Positions 1-6,550 of a stretch of 17,237 nt of DNA are shown piece after piece. The notes below the pieces were generated by a model. It did no database searches, was not told the DNA's origin, and saw nothing but the letters and a program-made list of their open reading frames with translations. Origin of the DNA: SIG291 sp045543455 (GTDB lineage: Bacteria > Bacillota > Clostridia > Lachnospirales > Lachnospiraceae); the NCBI GenBank assembly GCA_045543455.1, contig JAZQMK010000032.1:1-17237 (forward strand). Reading direction: 5' to 3'. A program made the position numbers and the translations under genes. Every line of letters begins with the position of its first letter. Position 1 is the first letter of the stretch.

Positions 1-2
1 AC

Positions 3-41
3 GACGATACAATAATAGAATTATATAGCATTAGTAAATAA
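3..41 (+). CDS. possible 3' end of an upstream plus-strand gene
   Basis: Reading frame 3 from the window edge is open for 12 codons (DDTIIELYSISK) and ends at TAA 39-41, a few bases before a hairpin with T-runs on both sides. The position just before a bidirectional terminator facing degV fits the tail of a convergent gene. The peptide is too short to identify, and the two other frames also stop quickly, so this rests on context only. Confidence 0.3.
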   Translation, partial: DDTIIELYSISK

Positions 42-44
42 AAC

Positions 45-84
45 AAAAAGAGAAGTAGTTCACTGTGAAGTACTTCTCTTTTTT
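45..84. terminator. bidirectional rho-independent terminator
   Basis: A 9-bp perfect stem (AGAGAAGTA 49-57 with TACTTCTCT 71-79) is flanked by an A-run on the left and a T-run on the right, so it can work on both strands. It ends the minus-strand degV transcript, whose stop lies 18 bases away, and probably a plus-strand gene entering from the left edge. Confidence 0.8.
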
Positions 85-101
85 AATATTTCAAAATATT
101 T

Positions 102-968
102 CTAATATGATGCCTCGCTAGAATCTGCAACATATAATACGCCTAAAGTTCCTGGTCCACAGTGGCTTGATATTACGCCACCGGCTCTTGTAACATAAAT
201 TTCTTCAAAATAATTAAGACCTTCTATATATTCCTTTACTAAGCTTATTGCATCATCGCAATGTCCTGAGCTTGTTATAAACACTCTTTTCTTATCAGCC
301 TTTAACAGATTATTTTCCAATTCCTTAGCATATTTTAAAATAACCTTGTCCTGCTTACCTCTATACTTGGTAGTAGCTTCCATTTTACCATCTTTTACAA
401 TAATCTTAGGCTTTAAAGAAAGTGCATTACCAAATAAAGCCACAGTAGAGCTACATCTTCCTCCTCTATGAAGGTAAGTAAGAGTATCTACCACAAAGCT
501 TGCTCTAACCTTAGGTATCATTTCATTAATAAGAGCTACTATATCAGCTCTTGCCATACCCATATTAATACACTCACATACCTTTAATATCTGTAAACCA
601 ATACCTGTAGAAAGACTTCTAGAGTCTATTACACTAACCCTGTCCTCAGCTTCAAGCTCCTGCGCTGCAAGTCGCATAACGTTATTAGTACCTGAAATTT
701 CAGAGGATATAGAAAATACAATAATCTCATCGCCATTGTCTAAAACCTTTTTAAAGGCATCCACTGTATCACTTATGGAACGACATGCTGTCTTTGGTGT
801 AGCCTTATTCTCATCTGACCATTTATAAATATCATCTGAGCTTATCTGTTCGCCATCAAGATAAGATGTCTCGCCTAACTCTATAAACAAAGGAATAATT
901 GTTATATCATTGGCTTCAATCAAATCTTTTCCTAAATCACATGTGCTGTCTGCAAAAATTTTTATCAT
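102..968 (-). CDS. degV: DegV family fatty-acid-binding protein
   Basis: The 288-aa length is normal for DegV proteins. These bind a fatty acid between two alpha/beta domains, and some (FakB) present it to the FakA kinase. Visible family features are the N-terminal strand followed by DSTCDL (residues 7-12), the SISSEISGTNN segment near residues 86-96, the VIDSRSLSTGIG segment near 113-124, the TLTYLHRGGRCS segment, and a C-terminal HCGPGTLGVLY stretch. AAGGAAG sits a short distance before the ATG. An extended -10 element lies about 35 bases upstream, and a strong terminator follows the stop, so it is probably a single-gene unit. Which lipid it binds, and whether it works with a FakA, cannot be told from this window. 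Confidence 0.93.
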   Translation of the reverse strand: MIKIFADSTCDLGKDLIEANDITIIPLFIELGETSYLDGEQISSDDIYKWSDENKATPKTACRSISDTVDAFKKVLDNGDEIIVFSISSEISGTNNVMRLAAQELEAEDRVSVIDSRSLSTGIGLQILKVCECINMGMARADIVALINEMIPKVRASFVVDTLTYLHRGGRCSSTVALFGNALSLKPKIIVKDGKMEATTKYRGKQDKVILKYAKELENNLLKADKKRVFITSSGHCDDAISLVKEYIEGLNYFEEIYVTRAGGVISSHCGPGTLGVLYVADSSEASY

Positions 969-998
969 ATGTCCACTTCCTTAATTCTTATAGAAAGT

Positions 999-1007
999 AT
1001 TGTAGCA
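999..1007 (-). promoter_or_regulatory. extended -10 promoter of degV
   Basis: On the minus strand the sequence reads TGCTACAAT, an extended -10 (TGn plus TACAAT), about 31 bases before the degV start codon. No good -35 hexamer stands 17 bases upstream, which is common for extended -10 promoters. Confidence 0.45.
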
Positions 1008-1036
1008 TATTCAAAATAAATTTGCCATATCTTTTA

Positions 1037-1462
1037 TTACTTTTCCAAGTCTTTAATAAAATCAACTGCAAGATCAATTAAATCATTTGCCATATTTATG
1101 CTGTCATTATCCGCTTCCTTATACTTATTTACATATTCACTAACTGATTTTACAGCCATATTACAGCCGTCAAGCAAAAGCTTTGTTATATTATCCTCAT
1201 CACTGTTAAACATCAGCTTCATCTCTGTTCCTGCTGTTGCAAATGCTTTACTTATAGTTTGTGGGTCCTTTTCTGATTCTCCCTGTCGATTCAAAACATC
1301 ATGAATCTTATCACCTATATCCTCATATTTTTTTGTATATTTATCAATAAGCTTAATAAGTCTTTCTTCCTTTGTATAGCCCTTTATCTGATGTAAACTG
1401 TTTACTGCCGATTTACAACCTGCATTACATTCTTTAAGTAAATTAATACTGTCCTGATTCAT
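1037..1462 (-). CDS. small all-helical protein of unknown function (ferritin-like bundle type)
   Basis: This 141-aa protein starts at MNQDSINLL: an AGGAGGA sits 5 bases before that ATG, whereas an ATG ten codons further upstream has no ribosome site and falls within the upstream terminator. It is rich in Lys, Asp and Glu, with long amphipathic helices and no predicted membrane segment. The segments LKECNAGCK (residues 9-17), TEMKLMF and LDGCNMAVKSVSEYVNKY recur, to my recollection, in uncharacterised proteins of Lachnospiraceae. The pattern suggests a four-helix bundle related to DUF2383/ferritin-like proteins, but I see no clear metal-ligand set, so no function is assigned. The gene starts immediately after the metF terminator. 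Confidence 0.8.
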   Translation of the reverse strand: MNQDSINLLKECNAGCKSAVNSLHQIKGYTKEERLIKLIDKYTKKYEDIGDKIHDVLNRQGESEKDPQTISKAFATAGTEMKLMFNSDEDNITKLLLDGCNMAVKSVSEYVNKYKEADNDSINMANDLIDLAVDFIKDLEK

Positions 1463-1474
1463 ACAAATCCTCCT

Positions 1475-1509
1475 AAAAAAAGATTGAAGCACAGTTGCAC
1501 TTCAATCTT
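1475..1509 (-). terminator. metF terminator abutting the next gene's ribosome site
   Basis: A perfect 10-bp stem (AAGATTGAAG 1480-1489 with CTTCAATCTT 1500-1509) has a 10-base loop and, read on the minus strand, is followed directly by seven T. The T-run runs straight into the AGGAGGA (1468-1474) of the following gene. Confidence 0.8.
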
Positions 1510-1531
1510 ATTGTCCCATAAATTTATTCTA

Positions 1532-2389
1532 TTATACAAAATATTTGATTGTGTCACAGATTCTTTTAGCCACCTTAGGATTATTCATTGTATACACATG
1601 AATACCATCAACACCATTTGCAATAAGCTCAACTATCTGATTAACTGCATATACCATTCCTGCTTCGTACAAGGCTTCACCTTCAAATTTGTCAATAATT
1701 TTTCTAAATTTATCTGGAAGAGATGCTCCACATAAATTAACCATTCTTTCAATCTGAGCCTTATTTACAACAGGCATAATACCAGCTTCAATTGGCACAT
1801 TAATCTCTGCTACTCTGGCATTTTCAACAAATCTGTAAAATACTTCATTATCCAAAAACAGCTGCGAAATCAAATGATTAGCACCTGCATTTACTTTTTC
1901 CTTCAAATGCTTAATATCATCAATTCTGTCCTTAGATTCAAGATGACATTCCGGATAGCATGCACCACTTACATGGAAATTACCCTTTTGTTCCTTGATA
2001 AACTTCACCAAATCAGTAGCATAATTAAATTCCTTCTTTGGCTCATAATTAGGGTTATGGTCACCTCTTAAAGCCAAAATATTATGTATATCGTGCTTGT
2101 CTAACTCATCAAGAATTCTTAAAATCTCATCCTTAGAATAATTAAGACAGGTTAAATGCACCAATGGTTCAATTCCATATTCATGCTTAATCTTCTTAGA
2201 AAGTTCAACTGTAAGATTGTTAACCGTACTTCCACCAGCTCCAAAGGTAACACTTATAAAATCCGGATTCAAATCACTTAACACCTTTAAAGTATCATCT
2301 ATATTGCTAATTGCAGTATCTCTTTTTGGTGGAAATATCTCAAAAGACAATACCGGCTTCTTCTTTTCAAAAACTTTGCTAATCTCCAT
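1532..2389 (-). CDS. metF: methylenetetrahydrofolate reductase
   Basis: MetF reduces 5,10-methylene-THF to 5-methyl-THF using FAD, supplying the methyl group for methionine and, in acetogens, the methyl branch of the Wood-Ljungdahl pathway. The protein has the single catalytic TIM-barrel domain (about 285 aa, normal for bacterial MetF). Seen are SFEIFPPK near the N-terminus, the ISVTFGAGGS segment (FAD region), LALRGDHNP, SGACYPECH and the C-terminal GIHVYTMNNP. I place the start at the second ATG (MEISKVF): AGAGGT (2397-2402) is 7 bases before it but only 1 base before the ATG at 2395. It has its own -10 box and a terminator, and lies 78 bases downstream of the LysR gene. No metH or corrinoid gene is in the window. 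Confidence 0.95.
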   Translation of the reverse strand: MEISKVFEKKKPVLSFEIFPPKRDTAISNIDDTLKVLSDLNPDFISVTFGAGGSTVNNLTVELSKKIKHEYGIEPLVHLTCLNYSKDEILRILDELDKHDIHNILALRGDHNPNYEPKKEFNYATDLVKFIKEQKGNFHVSGACYPECHLESKDRIDDIKHLKEKVNAGANHLISQLFLDNEVFYRFVENARVAEINVPIEAGIMPVVNKAQIERMVNLCGASLPDKFRKIIDKFEGEALYEAGMVYAVNQIVELIANGVDGIHVYTMNNPKVAKRICDTIKYFV

Positions 2390-2417
2390 TATCATTACCT
2401 CTTTGTATTTTTTCTAA

Positions 2418-2446
2418 ATTATACTACAAATCATTGATATAGAAAA
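2418..2446 (-). promoter_or_regulatory. probable metF promoter with an ATCATTGAT dyad
   Basis: On the minus strand a consensus TATAAT lies 28 bases before the metF start codon (2418-2423), with a poor -35 (TTTTCT) 17 bases further up. The spacer contains a 9-base near-palindrome (ATCATTGAT in plus orientation). A weak -35 with a dyad in the spacer would suit activation by a regulator, possibly the neighbouring LysR protein. That link is inference. Confidence 0.45.
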
Positions 2447-2467
2447 CAAGTTTTTAAAATGTCTTAT

Positions 2468-3391
2468 CTATAGTTCTAAACTATATCCGTTGTCAACAAT
2501 AATCTTTTTAAGTTCCTCAATATATTCTTTAGCCATACCACTTAAAAATGCAGACTCATTTTTAATATAGCCTATGCACATATTTTCATTAACATCAAGT
2601 CTTACTGCCTTAATATCATTGCCATTTAAATCCGAATTAAGAACCCCACTACATATTGTATAACCATTTGCACCAATCAAAAGATTAAACAAGGTCGCTC
2701 TGTCACTTACATTTATCTTCTTCTTAAATTCCCACGTGCTACACAATTCCTCGGAAAAATAAAAGGAATTATTAACGCCCTGCTCAAAGGCCAAGAATGG
2801 GTACGGCTCTAATTCCTCAAGCCTTATTATAGCTTTATTAGCAAGTGGATGCTTACAGCTTATAAACACATGTGGCATAGCTACAAAAAGCGGAACAAAG
2901 GTAAGCTGATTATCCTTTAAAAGCTTCTTAATAACTTTTTCATTAAAATCACTAAGATATATTATACCCAAATCACTTCTAAAATTAGCCACATCTTCAA
3001 TTATTTCATAGGTTCTTGTTTCTCGTAATGTAAATTCATACTGGTCCGTATCAAGTTTTTTTACCAATTCTGAAAATGCGTTAACTGCAAATGCATAATG
3101 CTGCGTAGAAATCGCACAAAGCTTTTTACGCTCTTTAGCTTTGCTATATCTGTCATCCATTAATTCCATTTGCTCATTAATTTGTTTTAAATAGGACAGA
3201 AATTCAACGCCCGCTTCAGTTAACACAATACCTTTTTTATTTCGATAAAAAATCTCTATTCCGTATTCATTTTCCACTTCTTTTACTGCTGCCGAAAGAC
3301 TTGGCTGAGCAATAAAAAGTTGCCTTGCTGCTTCAGCAATAGAGCCACATTGCGCAACCTTCATAATATACTTCATCTGTTGAAATGTCAT
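2468..3391 (-). CDS. LysR family transcriptional regulator
   Basis: At 307 aa this is a full-length LysR regulator. The N-terminal winged helix-turn-helix spans about residues 1-60 (MTFQQMKYIMKVAQCGSIAEA onward, with the typical AQPSLSAAVKEVENEYG recognition helix and IFYRNKKGIVLTEAG wing). A linker helix and a periplasmic-binding-protein-like effector domain (about 95-305) follow. The ATG overlaps the stop of the preceding gene in an ATGA, with CAGGAG as ribosome site, so it is translationally coupled to the signalling cluster. LysR genes are more often divergent from their targets, so last place in an operon is slightly unusual. Targets could be this operon, metF next door, or elsewhere; the effector is unknown. 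Confidence 0.93.
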   Translation of the reverse strand: MTFQQMKYIMKVAQCGSIAEAARQLFIAQPSLSAAVKEVENEYGIEIFYRNKKGIVLTEAGVEFLSYLKQINEQMELMDDRYSKAKERKKLCAISTQHYAFAVNAFSELVKKLDTDQYEFTLRETRTYEIIEDVANFRSDLGIIYLSDFNEKVIKKLLKDNQLTFVPLFVAMPHVFISCKHPLANKAIIRLEELEPYPFLAFEQGVNNSFYFSEELCSTWEFKKKINVSDRATLFNLLIGANGYTICSGVLNSDLNGNDIKAVRLDVNENMCIGYIKNESAFLSGMAKEYIEELKKIIVDNGYSLEL

Positions 3392-4278
3392 AATTCTAAC
3401 TCCTGGTAAGTTCTATCAAAAATTTCTCTTTGAATAATATAAACATCATATAAATCGTCACATCTTACAACCATATAATCACCGGCTTCTCCAAGAAAAT
3501 AATCGCCACTGCCGTCATTTTGAAAAACCTTCGTACGTCTCTCTAAAACACTGGCATAAATAGCACTTTTTTGAGACGAATAACACATCTTAGCCTTATC
3601 ATCAATGGGTATAAACTGATCATCCTTTACAGTTCTAATTTCAGGTAAAAATTCAAACATTTGTAAAAATATATCCAGCAATTCATCAGTAGCTTCGTAG
3701 GTATTTTCAAACTTTTCCCTGGTAATCTCATAGATTTCGCCTTTACAGCCTATCATAATATAAAGGTCGTCTAAAGCTTTAAGAGTCTTTCCTGACTCAT
3801 TTTCAAGGGAACGAATCTCAAAAATTTCACCTTCAGGTACAATATCCGTGCTCTTTACAAAGGCCCAGGAAACCCTCTTTTTCACATATTTATTAAGGCC
3901 TGTAATCCATTCCTTATGAGTATCTGCAAAATTAGAAGCCTCCACTACATCAACCTCATTAATGTAAGAAGAAATGGCTCTTTCAAAAAATGCTAGCTCA
4001 TTTGCTAACTCATCCTCTGTTACAACCGCATTAAACAAAACCTTTGAAATAACACCCAAAGCATCCTTATAATCACCTTTAATAAGAGTACTTTTAGGCA
4101 TAATATACCCCAAAAACTCAATCGCCCGCACAGATTTTGAATTACTCAAAAAGCGTACATTTACCTTATTAGGACCTATAGCATAAATAATCACATATTT
4201 CTTATCATAATCAAATTCATTTAAAATATCATTTTCATCACAGGAAACAATTAAAAAATCTGTCCTTTCAGGAATCAT
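3388..4278 (-). CDS. unrecognised protein with an internal tandem domain duplication
   Basis: This 296-aa soluble protein matches no family I can name. The C-terminal half holds two diverged copies of a 55-60 residue unit. Copy A is about residues 137-195, ending DLYIMIGCKGEIYEITREKF-ENTY. Copy B is about 238-292, ending GDYMVVRCDDLYDVYIIQ-REIFDRTY. Each has a short beta-rich core closing in Y-x-I then x-F-x-x-TY. The first 120 residues look like a separate alpha/beta domain. I choose the ATG of MIPERTDF, one base after the cyclase stop and with AAGGTGA upstream; a GTG 15 bases earlier overlaps the cyclase but has its ribosome site too close. The 1-base gap before and 4-base overlap after point to translational coupling, so it likely works with the cyclase. 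No catalytic motif is evident; a sensor or ligand-binding role is a guess. Confidence 0.85.
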   Translation of the reverse strand: MIPERTDFLIVSCDENDILNEFDYDKKYVIIYAIGPNKVNVRFLSNSKSVRAIEFLGYIMPKSTLIKGDYKDALGVISKVLFNAVVTEDELANELAFFERAISSYINEVDVVEASNFADTHKEWITGLNKYVKKRVSWAFVKSTDIVPEGEIFEIRSLENESGKTLKALDDLYIMIGCKGEIYEITREKFENTYEATDELLDIFLQMFEFLPEIRTVKDDQFIPIDDKAKMCYSSQKSAIYASVLERRTKVFQNDGSGDYFLGEAGDYMVVRCDDLYDVYIIQREIFDRTYQELEL

Positions 4279-4279
4279 T

Positions 4280-5764
4280 TTAATCACCGTCACCTTCCCT
4301 GCTTAGCTGCTCAATCAGATACTGAAATTCGCCATTTGTATGAGTAAAATGTAATTTAATAGCCTCACACACAACTGCTGTTATCTTTGCATACACCTCT
4401 TCAAACAGCATAGTTCCTAAAGCTGTTCTAGCCACCAATTTAACATCCATATATTTTTCAAGTTCATGTATATCCGTAAATTCCACAATTGCATTTTTAT
4501 AAGAAAGCGCCTTTACCTTAGTTTTAATTGGTTTATCACTTATAAACTTGCCAGAAATTACATACATTTCAAATACAATATTTTCTTTAACATTATAAAG
4601 CTTAAGTTCTTCATTAGGCACAATCTCGCATGCAAAATCGCCACCAAGACCTAGCACCTGTGAAACATAAATAGGCTCCCTAACGCCCTTCGCCTTAATT
4701 TCAAGCCTTTCTCCTAAGGTATATGGACAAGTCAGCTTTGCAACAGTTGAAGCTGATACAAGCACCTGACCTCCTACACTATAGCTTTCAATTCTTGAGC
4801 ACTCATTTACAACACTGCCAATAACATTGTAGCGCATAACCTTTTCAGAACCGATATTACCGATAAAAACCTGCCCTCTATGGATGCCAATACCCATATC
4901 TAACAGCTCATAGCCCTTCTTTCTGCAATAATCATTAACATCAGACATTGCATTTTGCATACAAATACCTGCCGCTATGGCGCTTTCCGTATGAGTATTC
5001 TGATAAATAGGTGCGCCAAATACAGCTAAAATACCATCTCCCAAAAACTCAATCACAGTACCCTTATATTTAGTAATAACATCTGTCATCTTACCAAAAT
5101 AATAATTCAAAAGGTCCATCATATTATCAGAAGGCATACTCTGGGCAGTAGCTGTAAAGCCTCTTAAATCCGCCATCATTACGGTCATTTCCATTCTTTC
5201 GCCACCAATGGATGCCCCATCTGGTTTATTTAAAATATTTTCCATAACCTCATCTGAAAAATATTTTCCAAATACCATCTTAAGAAAATCATTACGTATC
5301 TTAAGCTGATCATTAAGTCTTTTAATCTCTTTTGCAGCAGCAATCTCATATGCCTGTCGTTCTATATTATCTTCTGAATTCTTAACCACATCAAACTGCC
5401 ATGCCATATGCTCAATACGGCTTATACCGCTCTTAGAAAATGGTTTTTTAATAATACTTATGGCACCTTTTTCATAGCACTCTTCTAAAGCCTCTTCCGA
5501 AGAAGCCCCAGTCATAAAAAACAATGGAATTTCAGCCAGACTGCCTATAGTCTTAATTAACTGCAATGTCTCAAATTGCTCTTCCACCGACATCTCATAA
5601 TCTAAAATAATCAATGAAGGCAAACGACCCTGTTCAAAAACACTATGAAGGGCAGCTACAGACAATATACACACAGCCTTCATAGACCCGGTAGAATTAA
5701 TACTTCTTTGGGCATCTATCATATCTTCTCTTTTATTGCCAATTACCCAGATAATTTTTTCCAT
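4280..5764 (-). CDS. receiver-domain class III nucleotidyl cyclase
   Basis: The 494-aa protein has three parts. Residues 1-125 are a receiver domain with phosphoacceptor D55 (LIILDYEMS), T85 and K107 before P108, but the usual acidic pair after strand 1 is replaced (VIGNKRED). A coiled-coil linker (about 130-165) follows. Residues 190-370 are a class III cyclase domain with metal ligands D199 (MMADLRGFT) and D243 (FLGDGILAVFGAP) and transition-state residues N320 and R324. The base-specifying pair, Lys and Asp/Thr in adenylate cyclases, is E239 and N313 here, so an ATP substrate cannot be assumed. About 395-485 is a beta-rich tail reminiscent of PilZ-like barrels (low confidence). I use the ATG of MEKIIWVIG, preceded by AAAGGAT; it follows the TIR gene by 11 bases. 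The product is probably cytosolic and makes a cyclic nucleotide under receiver control. Confidence 0.92.
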   Translation of the reverse strand: MEKIIWVIGNKREDMIDAQRSINSTGSMKAVCILSVAALHSVFEQGRLPSLIILDYEMSVEEQFETLQLIKTIGSLAEIPLFFMTGASSEEALEECYEKGAISIIKKPFSKSGISRIEHMAWQFDVVKNSEDNIERQAYEIAAAKEIKRLNDQLKIRNDFLKMVFGKYFSDEVMENILNKPDGASIGGERMEMTVMMADLRGFTATAQSMPSDNMMDLLNYYFGKMTDVITKYKGTVIEFLGDGILAVFGAPIYQNTHTESAIAAGICMQNAMSDVNDYCRKKGYELLDMGIGIHRGQVFIGNIGSEKVMRYNVIGSVVNECSRIESYSVGGQVLVSASTVAKLTCPYTLGERLEIKAKGVREPIYVSQVLGLGGDFACEIVPNEELKLYNVKENIVFEMYVISGKFISDKPIKTKVKALSYKNAIVEFTDIHELEKYMDVKLVARTALGTMLFEEVYAKITAVVCEAIKLHFTHTNGEFQYLIEQLSREGDGD

Positions 5765-5775
5765 AAATATCCTTT

Positions 5776-6516
5776 CTACCATCTGTTATTATTAATCTGT
5801 GTCAAATAATCTTCCTTCACAAAAGTATCAATAACTTTTCTTGGAACACCTGTTTCTCTTTCAATAATAACCGCATTGGTCGCTCCATGCTTTTGCAAGT
5901 ACCTTTTTACAGTCTGAAAATAATCATAATTTTCCGTACCACAATTCACGCACTCATAAACACCTCTTGAAATTTCTTTCAAAGCACCCTTACAAACCTT
6001 ACATTCTTCCGGTGCCTTATTATGAGTAAGTGCATTTTTCCGCCTTATATTTTCTTTTAAATATTCATCACCGTTATTGGACTCTGCTTCATCATAAATC
6101 GTCGTCCTTCTAACTCCAACAATACCTTCTAATTGCTCCTGTACAAACTTCATAACCTTGGTACGTTCTTCATTAAATGAAATCATCTGCACATTATTTA
6201 AATAGAATTTATAAACCTCACTTAAAGGTTCATCATCAATCTTAATAGGAACAATAATCTTTCGGCTGTTAATAGCGCTGTCCAACTCCTTTTCCACCCA
6301 TATAGAAGCCTGTGCAGCCTTAGATACAACCAGTAAAAATATCTTACATTCCTTAATTGCTTTTGGTATCTCTCTGGCATAATTAGAGCCTGCCGGAATC
6401 ATCTCCGGAGCCTTCCAATAGGAAATGCCCATCTCTTCCAGCATCGCAACAATATTTTGAACAAACAGAGCATCACTGGAGCTATAGCTCAAAAATACAG
6501 TTTTGCCTTCTGCCAT
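5776..6516 (-). CDS. TIR domain protein with C-terminal zinc ribbon and helix-turn-helix
   Basis: Residues 5-130 form a TIR domain: TVFLSYSSSDA strand/loop, GISYWKAPEMIPAGSNYAREI (alpha-A to BB-loop region), IFLLVVSKAAQ, and a W73-x3-E77 motif (SIWVEKELD) where enzymatic bacterial TIRs carry the catalytic Glu. Residues 172-192 are a zinc ribbon (C172, C175, C189, C192). Residues 198-238 look like a small helix-turn-helix (ATNAVIIERETGVPRKVIDTF). There is no membrane segment. TIR domains of this type often cleave NAD+ or make ADP-ribose-derived messengers; the ribbon and HTH suggest nucleic-acid contact, which is inference. It is gene two of the cluster, 34 bases after the GGDEF gene and 11 before the cyclase. 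I see no SAVED, CARF or cNMP-binding domain, which sets it apart from known effectors of CBASS and Pycsar. Confidence 0.9.
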   Translation of the reverse strand: MAEGKTVFLSYSSSDALFVQNIVAMLEEMGISYWKAPEMIPAGSNYAREIPKAIKECKIFLLVVSKAAQASIWVEKELDSAINSRKIIVPIKIDDEPLSEVYKFYLNNVQMISFNEERTKVMKFVQEQLEGIVGVRRTTIYDEAESNNGDEYLKENIRRKNALTHNKAPEECKVCKGALKEISRGVYECVNCGTENYDYFQTVKRYLQKHGATNAVIIERETGVPRKVIDTFVKEDYLTQINNNRW

Positions 6517-6550
6517 ATATACCTCTCATTTCTACAGTTTTTACTGTCTA

